Positions 51,552 through 59,919 of a stretch of DNA of 64,000 nucleotides are shown here, piece after piece. The notes below the pieces were generated by a model. That model was not told the origin of the DNA, searched no databases, and saw only the letters and a program-made list of their open reading frames with translations. This DNA is from an uncultured Dehalococcoidia bacterium. Lineage in GTDB: Bacteria > Chloroflexota > Dehalococcoidia > Lucifugimonadales > CATQGZ01. A program made the position numbers and the translations under genes. Each line of letters starts with the position of its first letter. Positions within the stretch are counted from its first letter, which is position 1. The DNA is taken from NCBI GenBank assembly GCA_958295685.1, contig OY282365.1, positions 62,001-126,000 on the forward strand, given 5' to 3'.

Positions 51552-52466
51552 TTGGGGGTGAGCGTGAACATCCCGGACGATCTGCACGCCGAGATCGAGG
51601 GTCATGCCGCGGAGCTTGCTCAGAGCGCGGGGGAGATACTCTCTCGTCACTTCGGGCGTCCGCTCAGGGTCGACTATAAGGACGAGGCCATGCTGGACCC
51701 TGTTACGGGGGTGGACAGGGAGGTTCAGCGCTTTCTGATCGGTGAGATAGGGAGGCGGTTCCCCGGCCACGCGGTGCTGGGGGAGGAGGATGAGGGGGCC
51801 GCCTGTGAGGATACCCCGCTGCCGGACTTCGTCTGGGCGCTCGATCCGCTCGACGGGACGAGGAACTTCGTCGCGGGGCTGCCCGTCTACGCCAGTTCGA
51901 TAGGGGTTCTTCACAGGGGCGTGCCGGTGGTCGGCGCGGTGTACGTTCCCTGGCCCGGAGGCGACGGCGAGGTGGTCCATGCCCGGTCGGGCGGCCCTGC
52001 CTTGCTGCGCGGGGCTGGGCCGGTGTCCGTCAGGGGGCTGGACGGCAGGGGCATCGTGGGCCTGCCGGCCGGCTTCTTCTTCTCGTACCGTCTGCGGCGG
52101 TCGTCGGGTAGAGGGCTTGGCGAGCCGCGCGTGACCGGGAGCATAGCTCATGAGCTGGCCATGACCGCGAAGGGGGTGTTCGAGTATGCCCTGGTGAGCC
52201 GTCCCCATCTGTGGGACGTTGCGGCGGGTGTCGTCCTGGTGAAGGCGGCGGGGGGCGACGTGATGTCGGCCCGGCGCCGCGGCGGGGTCGGCGGGCTGTT
52301 GTCTGCCCGAATATCCTGGGAGCCTCTCGACGCGGTAATCGACGACTGGGGCTCCCGGAGCATCGGCGACCTGCGTAGATGGAGGGAGACGCTGATACTC
52401 GGCAGCCCGTCGTCGGTGGGTTTCCTGGCCGAGAACCTGCGGACGAGGCGTCGTCGGAGACGCTGA
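51552..52466 (+). CDS. Inositol monophosphatase family protein
   Basis: 304 residues. The Li-sensitive phosphatase motifs are GEEDEG, FVWALDPLDGTRNFVAG and HLWDVAAGVVLVKAAGG. Substrates in the family include inositol-1-phosphate, PAP and fructose-1,6-bisphosphate. The basic C-terminus (TRRRRRR) is unusual. TTG 51552 or GTG 51558 may start it. The gap to mazG is 8 bp. Confidence 0.88.
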   Translation: MGVSVNIPDDLHAEIEGHAAELAQSAGEILSRHFGRPLRVDYKDEAMLDPVTGVDREVQRFLIGEIGRRFPGHAVLGEEDEGAACEDTPLPDFVWALDPLDGTRNFVAGLPVYASSIGVLHRGVPVVGAVYVPWPGGDGEVVHARSGGPALLRGAGPVSVRGLDGRGIVGLPAGFFFSYRLRRSSGRGLGEPRVTGSIAHELAMTAKGVFEYALVSRPHLWDVAAGVVLVKAAGGDVMSARRRGGVGGLLSARISWEPLDAVIDDWGSRSIGDLRRWRETLILGSPSSVGFLAENLRTRRRRRR

Positions 52467-52605
52467 CGGGCACTTTGCGGCCACACGCCGGTGTCGGCGG
52501 CGGGAGCGGACGTCATGCGAGGCCGCCGGCCCTGCTGGGGGCGGAGTCAGCATCACTACTTCCAGTCCTCCTTGCGCTTGATTCGCCGGCCTGTGGGTGG
52601 CGGCG

Positions 52606-52974
52606 TCAGCCCTCGACGGCGTTTTGTATCACTTCGATGCGGCGGAGCCGTCCGGAGGGGTCGAGTTCGACGGCGGCTAGGTCTATGCGCCAGTCCCTTT
52701 CGTCCGCGTGGTTCTCGGCCAGGTACTCCTGGGCTGAGGCGATGAGGCGGGCCCGTTTGTGGGGTGTGATCGACTCTTCGGGCCGGCCGAAGGCTGAGCC
52801 TCGTCTGGTTCGCACCTCGACGAAGACCAGCGCGCCTTCGTGCTCGGCGATCAGGTCGACCTCTCCTCTGCTCGTGCGGTGGTTCTTTTGGAGGATGACG
52901 TAGCCCAGGGCCTCCAGTCGGCGGCGGGCTAGTTCTTCGCCGCGTCGTCCGAGTCCCTGCCGTGGGGTTGTCAT
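52606..52974 (-). CDS. YraN/UPF0102 family endonuclease-like protein
   Basis: 122 residues. LGRRGEELARRRLEALGYVIL, then the PD-(D/E)xK-type core RGEVDLIAEHEGALVFVEVR(T) and a C-terminal beta strand RRIEVIQNAVEG. The family is a putative nuclease linked with recombination or repair; biochemical role is undefined. The ATG overlaps the stop of rnhB (ATGA), the usual bacterial rnhB-yraN order. Confidence 0.92.
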   Translation of the reverse strand: MTTPRQGLGRRGEELARRRLEALGYVILQKNHRTSRGEVDLIAEHEGALVFVEVRTRRGSAFGRPEESITPHKRARLIASAQEYLAENHADERDWRIDLAAVELDPSGRLRRIEVIQNAVEG

Positions 52975-53624
52975 TTGGCTCCGGCCAGGCGGCTGACGGG
53001 GGCGAAGGAGAAGCGGTGTATCTCACAGGGGCCGAGGCTTTCGAGGGCCCGGACGTGTTCGGCCGTGGCGTATCCCTTGTTGGAGGCGAAGGCGTAGCCG
53101 GGGTATTGGTCGTGCGCCTCGGTCATCAGGCGGTCTCTCTCCACTTTGGCCACGATCGACGCCGCGGCTATCGAGAGGCATCCGGCGTCGCCGTGGACGA
53201 TTGCCTTCTGGGGGAGGTGGACGCCGGGGAGGTCGAGGGCGTCGAGCAGCAGGTATTGGGGCATGAGGGGCATCGAGCCGAGGGCGCGTTCTATCGCCAG
53301 CCTCGTGGCGGGGACTATTCCGAGTTCGTCCACCTCGCGCGGCGAGCTCATTCCCACCTCGGCGGTCAGGGCGGCGTCCCTGATGCGTGGGAGGACGTCC
53401 TCGCGCTGCTTTGGGGTCATGAGCTTGCTGTCCCGGACGGACCTCAGCCAGCGGCCTTTGACGTTTGGCGGGAAGACCACGAGGCCGGCCAGGACCGGCC
53501 CGGCGAGTGGGCCGCGGCCCACCTCGTCGATCCCGGCTATGCGGGAGAATCCGCGCGCGATCAGCGCGGACTCCTCCTTGTGGTTGGCGACCGGCCTTCG
53601 GGCTCTGCGCCGACGCCTGGGCAC
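52971..53624 (-). CDS. rnhB: Ribonuclease HII
   Basis: 217 residues. RNase HII nicks RNA in RNA-DNA hybrids and removes single ribonucleotides. The acidic site is IAGIDEVGRGPLAGPVLA, followed by RDSKLMTPKQRE, LLDALDLPG and IAAASIVAKVERDRLM, and the GYATAEHVRAL segment. GTG 53624 is chosen because it begins just after the DinB-like stop; no strong ribosome site is seen. Confidence 0.93.
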   Translation of the reverse strand: MPRRRRRARRPVANHKEESALIARGFSRIAGIDEVGRGPLAGPVLAGLVVFPPNVKGRWLRSVRDSKLMTPKQREDVLPRIRDAALTAEVGMSSPREVDELGIVPATRLAIERALGSMPLMPQYLLLDALDLPGVHLPQKAIVHGDAGCLSIAAASIVAKVERDRLMTEAHDQYPGYAFASNKGYATAEHVRALESLGPCEIHRFSFAPVSRLAGAK

Positions 53625-53632
53625 TTGGCTGA

Positions 53633-54142
53633 CTATTGGTCGAGTCCGCGCTGGATGCCCCTGAGGTATGCGACCTGCCCGACGTGCTGGCTCTCCTCGA
53701 CGATCACGTGGCTGAGCATGCTGCCGATCGAGACCTGCGGCCTCTTTGGATTCGGGGTGCGGTCGAGGTCGTCCGGGGACAGTTCGTCGAGGAACGCGAT
53801 GGTGCCGGCGCGGACGTCCCTGGCGTATTGGTCGAGGAGGTCGAGGTCGAACGGAGGCAGCTCGGCGACCTGCCTGGCGGTGTAGCCCCATCCGTTGCCC
53901 TGCTCGGGGAGACCCAGCCTGGCAGCCCATCCGCCGCGCTCCCACACGGTCTCCGCGCCTCTGCCGAATCCCTGAATCCAGTTGTCTTCGACTCTGGCGA
54001 CGTGCCAGATGACGAAGTCGACGTGGTGCGCTTCCGGCGTGGGCTGGAAGCGGCGTTCCGCCGGCGTGAGGCCGTTGACGGCCCTGTGCAGGTCTTCGGT
54101 GTATTCGTCGAGTGCCATGCGAACGATGTCCTTGAAGTCCAC
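53633..54142 (-). CDS. DinB-like four-helix protein
   Basis: 169 residues. The DinB/YfiT-like bundle has three His that could bind metal: HHVDFVIWHVARVEDNW in helix 2 and HVIVEESQHVGQVAYLRG in helix 4. Many members are thiol-dependent (bacillithiol/mycothiol) transferases. GTG 54142 follows GAGG by 9 nt; ATG 54115 (MALDEYTEDLH) is possible. It sits between mnmA and rnhB on the same strand. Confidence 0.85.
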   Translation of the reverse strand: MDFKDIVRMALDEYTEDLHRAVNGLTPAERRFQPTPEAHHVDFVIWHVARVEDNWIQGFGRGAETVWERGGWAARLGLPEQGNGWGYTARQVAELPPFDLDLLDQYARDVRAGTIAFLDELSPDDLDRTPNPKRPQVSIGSMLSHVIVEESQHVGQVAYLRGIQRGLDQ

Positions 54143-54171
54143 GTGTTGCCTCGCTTCCCGTAGTTGGCTTC

Positions 54172-55275
54172 TCAGGCAGGGACGGTTTGAGCCGTCGGCG
54201 CCCTGACCTCTATGATTCCTCCGCCGACGAGTTCCTCTCGATCGTAGAAGACCACGGGCTGGCCTGGTGTCACCGCCCGTTGTGGGTCGCGGAAGTCTAC
54301 GCGGAGCCACTCTCCCTCCGGCGAGATGACGGCGGGCGCCTCTTGGGCTCTGTAGCGTATCTTCGCCGTTACGTCGAGGGGGTTTTTGGGGGGCGAGCCG
54401 GCGGTGAAGCTCACTCCCGAGGCCCAGAGCGCGGCGCGCATGAGGTCTTCTTCGGGGCCTACGGTGACCCTGTTGGTTTCGGCGTCTACGTCGACCACGT
54501 ACAACGGGCTGCCTCCGATGCCGTTCAGTCCGAGGCCCCTGCGCTGGCCGACGGTGAATAGGCGTATGCCGTCGTGGGAGCCGAGGATTTTGCCGGAGGT
54601 GTCCACGACGTCTCCTGGGACGGGGCGAGTCCTGTCGCCTACGAATTTGCGGTAGTCGTTGTCGGGGATGAAGCATATTTCCTGGCTGTCGGGCTTGTCC
54701 GCGACGGGCAGCCCGGCCTCGGCGGCGATTTGTCGGATCTGGTCCTTCCGGTATTCGCCGATGGGGAGCCGCAGGCGTCGGAGTTCGGTCTGGGTGAGCG
54801 TGAAGAGGACGTAGGACTGGTCCTTGCGGGCGTCGATTCCTCTGAGCAGCCTGTGCCGTCCGTCCGCGCTGCGGATCCGGGCGTAGTGTCCGGTGGCTAT
54901 GAAGTCGGCGTCGAGGAAGAGGGCCCTTCGGAGGAGGAAGTCGAACTTTATCTTGTCGTTGCAGGCGAGGCATGGGTGGGGCGTCCGCCCGCGGTCGTAC
55001 TCCCTGACGAAGTAGTTCACGACGTGTTCCTGGAACTCGCGCTCGAAGTTCATGAAGTAGTGGGGGGCGCCGATGGCGTCGCAGACGCGGCGCGCGTCCT
55101 CCACGTCTTCGACGGAGCAGCATCTGTTGCTCCGGGGGGGCGCGTCGTCTTGCTCGACGCTCCAGAGGCGCATGGTGACGCCGATGACCTCGCAGCCCTG
55201 GCGCTTCAGGAGCAGCGCGGCGACGGCGGAGTCCACGCCTCCGCTCATGGCGACTATGGCTCGTTTACCGTTCAT
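54172..55275 (-). CDS. mnmA: tRNA-specific 2-thiouridylase
   Basis: 367 residues. MnmA adds sulfur to U34 of Lys, Glu and Gln tRNAs. The ATP PP-loop is VAMSGGVDSAVAALLL. The catalytic Cys pair is in TPHPCLACNDKIKF and DSQEICFIPDNDY, with ATGHYARI and RRGLGLNGIGGSPLYV between and after. The C-terminal barrel ends AVTPGQPVVFYDREELVGGG. ATG 55275. A much longer upstream frame (to 56799) is antisense to the sortase gene. Confidence 0.95.
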   Translation of the reverse strand: MNGKRAIVAMSGGVDSAVAALLLKRQGCEVIGVTMRLWSVEQDDAPPRSNRCCSVEDVEDARRVCDAIGAPHYFMNFEREFQEHVVNYFVREYDRGRTPHPCLACNDKIKFDFLLRRALFLDADFIATGHYARIRSADGRHRLLRGIDARKDQSYVLFTLTQTELRRLRLPIGEYRKDQIRQIAAEAGLPVADKPDSQEICFIPDNDYRKFVGDRTRPVPGDVVDTSGKILGSHDGIRLFTVGQRRGLGLNGIGGSPLYVVDVDAETNRVTVGPEEDLMRAALWASGVSFTAGSPPKNPLDVTAKIRYRAQEAPAVISPEGEWLRVDFRDPQRAVTPGQPVVFYDREELVGGGIIEVRAPTAQTVPA

Positions 55276-55296
55276 GAGATGAGCGTAGCACAGCCT

Positions 55297-55355
55297 TGGG
55301 GCAGGGGCCAGTGGCCGGTGGCCAGAGGCCAGTGGAGAGTGGAGAGTGGGGAGGG
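55297..55355. repeat. AGTGGCC/AGTGGAGAG minisatellite
   Basis: Short degenerate purine-rich tandem units between mnmA and the 10-bp array, like those at 17.5, 39.4 and 60 kb. Confidence 0.7.
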
Positions 55356-55400
55356 CGGTGGGTTGTCGGTCTGCGAATCCTGACGTCCAGGCGCGCCCGC

Positions 55401-55457
55401 TGCCCCATTGTGCCCCATTGTGCCCCACTGCGCCCCACTGCGCCCCACTGCGCCCCA
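55401..55457 (+). repeat. 10-bp tandem array TGCCCCANTG/CGCCCCACTG
   Basis: Five full units plus a partial: TGCCCCATTG twice, TGCCCCACTG once, CGCCCCACTG twice, then CGCCCCA. A TATACT box (55465-55470) follows; its -35 position falls inside the last units. The array therefore sits where an operator for the downstream zinc-ribbon gene would lie. The words resemble the CTGCCCCACA iterons of cassettes 1, 2 and 6, but there is no core. Confidence 0.8.
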
Positions 55458-55515
55458 GAAGTGATATACTCACGGCGATTTTCAGTTTCAGGGATGGAGT
55501 GATGAGGAGGGACCA

Positions 55516-55728
55516 TTGGAGTCGAGCGGGTTGCCTAGATGCCGCAAGTGCGAGCTCGGAGACCTGCTGCCGTTGTCCGATTTTGGCAGTCAGGGCGCTC
55601 CCATACATTATAAGGCGTGGGTTTGCAGTCTCCCCGGGTGCGGTTTCAACATCAAGATCAGGAACGGGGACGTCTATTTGAACGAGCCGATAGCCGACGG
55701 GGAGACGTATACTCCGCGTATGAGGTAG
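55516..55728 (+). CDS. Small zinc-ribbon-like protein
   Basis: 70 residues from TTG 55516, which follows a strong GAGGAGGGA ribosome site. Cys pairs in LPRCRKCELGDLLPL and VCSLPGCGFNIKIRNG could hold one zinc. The remainder (GDVYLNEPIADGETY) is short and polar. I do not recognise the family. It is preceded by the 10-bp array and followed by the sortase region. Confidence 0.65.
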   Translation: MESSGLPRCRKCELGDLLPLSDFGSQGAPIHYKAWVCSLPGCGFNIKIRNGDVYLNEPIADGETYTPRMR

Positions 55729-55825
55729 GGGGGTTCGGCTCACGCGGGCTGAGCGGGTCGGCTGAATCGGCCCTTTTCTCCGGCAGTGGTAGAATGGGTG
55801 GAGAACCGTGGGGGAGGCGGGATAC

Positions 55826-55852
55826 ATGCACTTCCGGGCTTTGCGCTCGTGA
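55826..55852 (+). CDS. Possible 8-codon leader peptide
   Basis: ATG 55826 encodes MHFRALRS and stops with a TGA that overlaps the sortase GTG (GTGA). GGGGGAGGCGGG lies 5-12 nt upstream, whereas the sortase GTG has no ribosome site of its own. The arrangement would deliver ribosomes to the sortase start. Confidence 0.35.
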   Translation: MHFRALRS

Positions 55853-56841
55853 CCGCGGCGCGGGGTTCCGCCTATGTCCGGCTGGCCGGGCTGCTGGCGT
55901 TGCTGGCGGGCGCGCTGCTGCTGGCGGGTGTGGCCGTCTACTATGCGTATGGACTGTACGCCGGCAGCAGGCTGGATCGGTTTAACGTGTCCGGGGCCGA
56001 GGCTGCCGCGGCGTCGGCCGACAATCCGAATCGGGGTGTGTTCGAGCCTGTCCTTCTCACCGAGCGTTCGTCGTCGGCCGACAGTCCGGATCGGGGTGTT
56101 TTCGAGCCTGTCCTTCTCACCGAGCGTTCGTCCTCTGCCGCGTCGGCGGCCGGCGCGGGTCTTCCGCGACAGGCTGGGGATGAGGCTTTCGAGCCGGCCG
56201 AGCCGCCGCAGCCGGACAGGCCGGTCTTCGATTCCTCGTTCTACGAGACGGTCTATCCTGGGTTTCAGATTCACCCCAAGTACTGGGGCAGCCCGCTGTG
56301 GGCGGGGTCCGAGCCGTATCCTCACGTCGTGACGGGCCTTCCTTCGGGGTTCAGGGGCGTGGAGAGCGGCGCGCCCGCGTTTCCGGCAAGCCCCGGCGGG
56401 GTCGCGCGGATCGGGATTCCGATCATTGGGGTGGACTCGGCGGTCGAGGAGTTGGGCATCGTGGACCTTGGAGACAGCCAGGCCTACGAGAACCCGGACA
56501 ACGTGGTCGGCCGCATTCCTGAGACGGCCCTGCCCGGGGAGTTGGGGAACGGCTGGTTCTTCGGTCATCTGGAGAGTCCTCTGCGAGGAGAGGGGAGCGT
56601 GTTCAGGCGGCTGACCGATATACCGGGGCATCTGCGCGACGGCGACCCCGTGTACGTGTCGCTGGAGAGCGAGGCGGCGGTTCATCTGTACAGGGTTACG
56701 TCGACGAGGGTGGTTCATCAGGACGACCTCCGTCTGTACGACTCCGACACGGCGACGATCACGCTGGTTTCCTGCGTGCCGAGGCTGGTGTACGACCACC
56801 GGCTCCTGGTGACGGCCGAGCTGGTGGGCGTGCGCAATTGA
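55849..56841 (+). CDS. Sortase family transpeptidase
   Basis: About 330 residues from GTG 55849 (GTG 55786 is a longer option). One membrane anchor (residues ~11-35) is followed by a Ser/Ala/Glu-rich linker containing an 18-residue perfect-type duplication (RGVFEPVLLTERSSSA twice), then the sortase barrel. Catalytic residues are His in WFFGHLESP, Cys ~309 in TLVSCVPR and Arg ~318 in YDHRLLVTAEL. Class D/E-like enzymes join surface proteins or lipids. No LPxTG substrate is seen in the window. Confidence 0.85.
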   Translation: MTAARGSAYVRLAGLLALLAGALLLAGVAVYYAYGLYAGSRLDRFNVSGAEAAAASADNPNRGVFEPVLLTERSSSADSPDRGVFEPVLLTERSSSAASAAGAGLPRQAGDEAFEPAEPPQPDRPVFDSSFYETVYPGFQIHPKYWGSPLWAGSEPYPHVVTGLPSGFRGVESGAPAFPASPGGVARIGIPIIGVDSAVEELGIVDLGDSQAYENPDNVVGRIPETALPGELGNGWFFGHLESPLRGEGSVFRRLTDIPGHLRDGDPVYVSLESEAAVHLYRVTSTRVVHQDDLRLYDSDTATITLVSCVPRLVYDHRLLVTAELVGVRN

Positions 56842-56851
56842 GGAGGCGTCG

Positions 56852-57934
56852 ATGAGAGCGGTGGCGTTCTACAGGCCGCACGCGCGTCTGGTGGTCGAGG
56901 AGTTCGAGTTGGAGGAGCCCCGCGCGGGTGAGGCTCTGGTCGAGATGGTGGGGGCGGGGGCGTGTCACAGCGATTTTCACCACGTCGACGGGCACGTGAC
57001 GCCGCCGGTGACGCCGTTCGTGATGGGCCACGAGGGGGCCGGGGTGGTGAGGGAGGTGGGGCCCGGGGTGCGCGGCGTGGCGCCTGGGGATCACGTCGTG
57101 TTCTCGATCGATCTGATGTGCGGCCACTGCCGCAACTGCACTCTGGGCAGTCCGACGCTGTGTCTGACCTACGAGAGGACTGCGACGATGCCGGACGGGA
57201 CGACGCGCTTCAGGAAGGACGGGGCGCCGTTCCTCCACGGTCCTGCGACCTTTTCGGAGTGGACGGTCGTTCACGAGGACCGTTTGGTGAAGATACGGGG
57301 CGACGTTCCGCTGGAGAAGGCGTGTCTGATCGGCTGCGGGGTGGTGGCGGGCGTCGGGGCGGTGGTGAACCGCGCGAGGGTGGAGCCGGGCAGCACGGTG
57401 GCGGTCTTCGGCTGCGGCGGGGTGGGCCTGAACGTGATCCAGGGCGCGGTTCTGGCCTCGGCGTCGGTGATAATCGCGGTGGACAGGGTGGGCTTCAAGC
57501 TGGAGAAGGCGGAGGAGATGGGCGCGACGCACGTGGTCGACGCGGGCAGGGAGGACGCGGTGAGGAGGATAGGGGAGATCACGGGCGGCGGGGCGGACTA
57601 CGCCTTCGAGGTGGTGGGCTTTCCGTCGATCGTTCGGCAGGCGTTCGAGTCGGTGCGTCCTGGCGGGACGGCCGTTATGGTGGGGGTGCCTCCGACGGGT
57701 TCCGAGGTTTCGGTGGACGCCGGGGAGTTGATGATGAGCCGGTCGTTGATCGGGGCGTTCCACGGGGCGGCTCGTGCGCGTGTGGACTTCCCGTGGCTGG
57801 CGGACATGTATGCCGCCGGGCGGCTGAAGCTGGACGAGTTGATCACCCGGTACCGGCCTCTGGAGGAGATCAACGAGGCGTTCGAGGACATGAACAGGGG
57901 CGTGACCGCTCGGACGGTGTTGACGTTCGTCTAG
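56852..57934 (+). CDS. Zinc-dependent alcohol dehydrogenase (MDR)
   Basis: 360 residues. Catalytic zinc ligands lie in AGACHSDFHHVDG and GHEGAGVVREVG; the structural zinc set in CGHCRNCTLGSPTLC is complete. The NAD motif is VAVFGCGGVGLNVIQGAVL. The size and GSPTLC loop put it with class III-like/arylalcohol dehydrogenases. ATG 56852 has GAGG 6 nt upstream, 10 bp after the sortase stop. Substrate unknown. Confidence 0.9.
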   Translation: MRAVAFYRPHARLVVEEFELEEPRAGEALVEMVGAGACHSDFHHVDGHVTPPVTPFVMGHEGAGVVREVGPGVRGVAPGDHVVFSIDLMCGHCRNCTLGSPTLCLTYERTATMPDGTTRFRKDGAPFLHGPATFSEWTVVHEDRLVKIRGDVPLEKACLIGCGVVAGVGAVVNRARVEPGSTVAVFGCGGVGLNVIQGAVLASASVIIAVDRVGFKLEKAEEMGATHVVDAGREDAVRRIGEITGGGADYAFEVVGFPSIVRQAFESVRPGGTAVMVGVPPTGSEVSVDAGELMMSRSLIGAFHGAARARVDFPWLADMYAAGRLKLDELITRYRPLEEINEAFEDMNRGVTARTVLTFV

Positions 57935-57950
57935 CTGGGCGGGTGACATG

Positions 57951-59018
57951 CTAACGGTTGGGGCTCGGCGCGGGGGTTCTCCGCAGGCGTTCGATTTCGA
58001 TGGCGAACCATAGGGCCATGCCGCCGCTGCGGTCGTCGAGTCCGTCGAGCGCGGGCCTGTCGAGGTAGTATCGGAGGCTGTCGCCGGGGCCGGTTCCGGC
58101 GCAGGCGCCGAGGACGCCGCCGTTGTCGTCGACGCGCTCCGAGACGCCGCGCCAGGCGCGGTTCAGGGTTTCCCGGAGGGACGTGTCGAGCCATCCCAGC
58201 CGCAGGCCGCGGGCGAGGGCGCAGCCCACCATGCAGGTTGCGGTGAACTCCTGGTATGAGTTTGGGAAGTCGATCACCTGTCGGAGCATACCGGACGGCG
58301 CCTGCATGTTTTTGAGGGCGGTCATCTGCCGTGTGAGCATTTCCAGGATGGGGTCTCTGGCCTGGTGGTCTTTGGGCATGTAGGTCAGTGTCTCGGACAT
58401 ACCGAGGGCGGCGAAACCGTTGCCGCGTCCCCAGTGGAAGGGGGCGGAGCGGCTGTGCCAGAAGAGGCCGTTTTGCTGCTGGATGCGGGAGTCGAGGATG
58501 AGGTTGGCGAGTATGTCCATGCGGGAGCGGGCGCCGGAGAGGGCGAAGCCTCGTCCGAGGACTGCGCCTGCGAAGAATACGTCTTCGGTACGGAAGTCGG
58601 GGCTGGCCGGCGCGGGGGCCTCGCCGGGGCCTCTTGGGGTGTAGCGGCCGGCGGCTTCGACGAGGAGGTCGGCGAAGCGGGGGTCTCCCGCGGCGCGGGC
58701 CAGCTCGTCTCCCCAGACCAGCGCGGCGAAGTTCTCGGGGACGCCGACGTCTGCCGCGTCCCTGAAGGCTGCGGCCGGGTCGGCCAGGTGCGCGACGAGG
58801 TTGGAGATCTCGTGGATCGGGGAGGGCGATTCGGTGTCGAGTTCGGCGAGTCGGAGCCGTCCGCTCAGGGCGACGCCCTGGGTGTAGACCACCGGGTGGA
58901 TGGTGTGTCCGTATGCCGCGGCAAGGATGCGCCCTATTTGGATGGGCGTGCGCGCGCGGCGCCTGTCGAGCTCGGCGGGGGTCACTCCCGGTTCGATTTC
59001 GTCCGGCGGTTTCACCAT
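57951..59018 (-). CDS. GH88/GH105-like unsaturated glycuronyl hydrolase
   Basis: 355 residues, all-alpha barrel type. Motifs: FFAGAVLGRGFALSG, LFWHSRSAPFHWGRGNGFAALG (the GRGNG signature of GH105), QAPSGMLRQVIDFPNSYQEFTATCMVG and RSGGMALWFAIEIERL. Such enzymes remove unsaturated uronic acids left by polysaccharide lyases. The ATG at 59018 overlaps the stop of the HTH gene by 7 bp and its AAGGAG ribosome site lies inside that gene, so expression is coupled to the HTH protein. Confidence 0.78.
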   Translation of the reverse strand: MVKPPDEIEPGVTPAELDRRRARTPIQIGRILAAAYGHTIHPVVYTQGVALSGRLRLAELDTESPSPIHEISNLVAHLADPAAAFRDAADVGVPENFAALVWGDELARAAGDPRFADLLVEAAGRYTPRGPGEAPAPASPDFRTEDVFFAGAVLGRGFALSGARSRMDILANLILDSRIQQQNGLFWHSRSAPFHWGRGNGFAALGMSETLTYMPKDHQARDPILEMLTRQMTALKNMQAPSGMLRQVIDFPNSYQEFTATCMVGCALARGLRLGWLDTSLRETLNRAWRGVSERVDDNGGVLGACAGTGPGDSLRYYLDRPALDGLDDRSGGMALWFAIEIERLRRTPAPSPNR

Positions 59019-59419
59019 GGTTTCGACTCCTTGTAGGTTGAGAGGGCGTCGTCGAGTCGGTTGAGGCGTCTTTCGAGGTCGAGACCGTTGCGCACCTTCA
59101 TTGCCACGTCGAGGGCGATCTTGGCGGCGCGGAGCTTTTCGGGGCTGGCGTTGTCGTCGAGGGCGTCGTAGATGGCGGCGACGGCCTTGAGCATGATTCC
59201 CTGAATCTCGGCGTCGGCGAGTTCGGCGGCTTCGGATCGGAGGCGCTTGAACTCGGCACGGAAGGCGTCGTCTTGCATCCATCTGTAGACGGTGGCGCGG
59301 TTGACCCGGGCTCTTCTGGCGCCTTCGGCGATGGAGTCGGCGGCGGCGAGTTGGGGCAGGGCCTCATGCTGCCTGTTGGAGAGGAGATTTTTTGCGGGAC
59401 CTGTCGTATTCGCACTCAA
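59012..59419 (-). CDS. HTH DNA-binding protein downstream of the intact iteron array
   Basis: 135 residues from TTG 59419, behind AAAGGAG. A helix-turn-helix of the phBC6A51/terminase-small-subunit-like kind spans about residues 28-50 (IAEGARRARVNRATVYRWMQ). It is followed by a long charged helix (DDAFRAEFKRLRSEAAELAD) and a C-terminal coiled part (LERRLNRLDDALSTYK) suited to dimerisation. Its first codons carry an inverted iteron unit. It is the only complete gene attached to any of the seven cassettes. Binding to the iterons is inferred. Confidence 0.8.
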   Translation of the reverse strand: MSANTTGPAKNLLSNRQHEALPQLAAADSIAEGARRARVNRATVYRWMQDDAFRAEFKRLRSEAAELADAEIQGIMLKAVAAIYDALDDNASPEKLRAAKIALDVAMKVRNGLDLERRLNRLDDALSTYKESKPW

Positions 59420-59562
59420 ATTCTGCTCCTTTTCGTAGCTGGACGGGTCTCAGACGGCTCGGAATTACGTGACACTATGTGACACTTATGCGACACTCAT
59501 GCGACACTTATGCGACACTCATGCGACACTAATGTGACACTTTGTGACACTAATGCGACACC
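59400..59562 (-). repeat. Iteron array and core of cassette copy 7 (intact)
   Basis: Minus-strand order: nine units of GTGTCGCATRA/GTGTCACAT (59562-59466, spacing 10-11 bp), the segment ACGTAATTCCGAGCCGTCTG shared with copy 4, core CAGCTACGAAA (59441-59431), ribosome site, TTG start, and an inverted TGTCGTAT unit over codons 3-5. It lies between the zinc-ribbon gene and the HTH gene. Confidence 0.88.
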
Positions 59563-59583
59563 CCATTCCGATGGGGGACGGGG

Positions 59584-59871
59584 TTACGAGGCGGCACGGC
59601 TGATGGGGTTGAGGCGCGGGCTGAAGATGTGTCCGCAGCGTCCGCAGCGGTAGCATAGGTGGTCGTCTTCGTTGCGTCTGTCGAGTCGGATCACTCGGTC
59701 GGAGTGGCAGGCTCGGCACCAGACGTCGGGATCGGGCTGAGGGGCTGGGGCCTGGGCGCGGCGGAGGGCTTGGAGGTCGGGTCTGTGGCCGCACTGGACG
59801 CAGTAGGCGTCGAATTCGAAGGTTGCGTTGACGTCTCCGCCGCATCTGGGGCAGGCTTTTAGCAGGATCAT
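59584..59871 (-). CDS. Double zinc-ribbon protein of the cassette
   Basis: 95 residues with two Cys4 ribbons: LKACPRCGGDV and YCVQCGHRPDL, then WCRACHSDRVIRL and YRCGRCGHIFSP. ATG 59871 has AAAGGAG 9 nt upstream. It is the first gene after the cassette promoter and precedes the iteron array. Other cassettes have only a short leader frame in this place. Function unknown; DNA or RNA binding is plausible. Confidence 0.82.
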   Translation of the reverse strand: MILLKACPRCGGDVNATFEFDAYCVQCGHRPDLQALRRAQAPAPQPDPDVWCRACHSDRVIRLDRRNEDDHLCYRCGRCGHIFSPRLNPISRAAS

Positions 59872-59919
59872 CGGGTGTTTCTCCTTTTGTGGGTGTGTGT
59901 CTCCACTTGGACGAATGGA

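Noticed and set aside
54172..56799. 875-codon open frame on the minus strand
   Set aside because: Only the last 367 codons (mnmA) have family motifs; the rest is antisense to the sortase and to low-complexity repeats.
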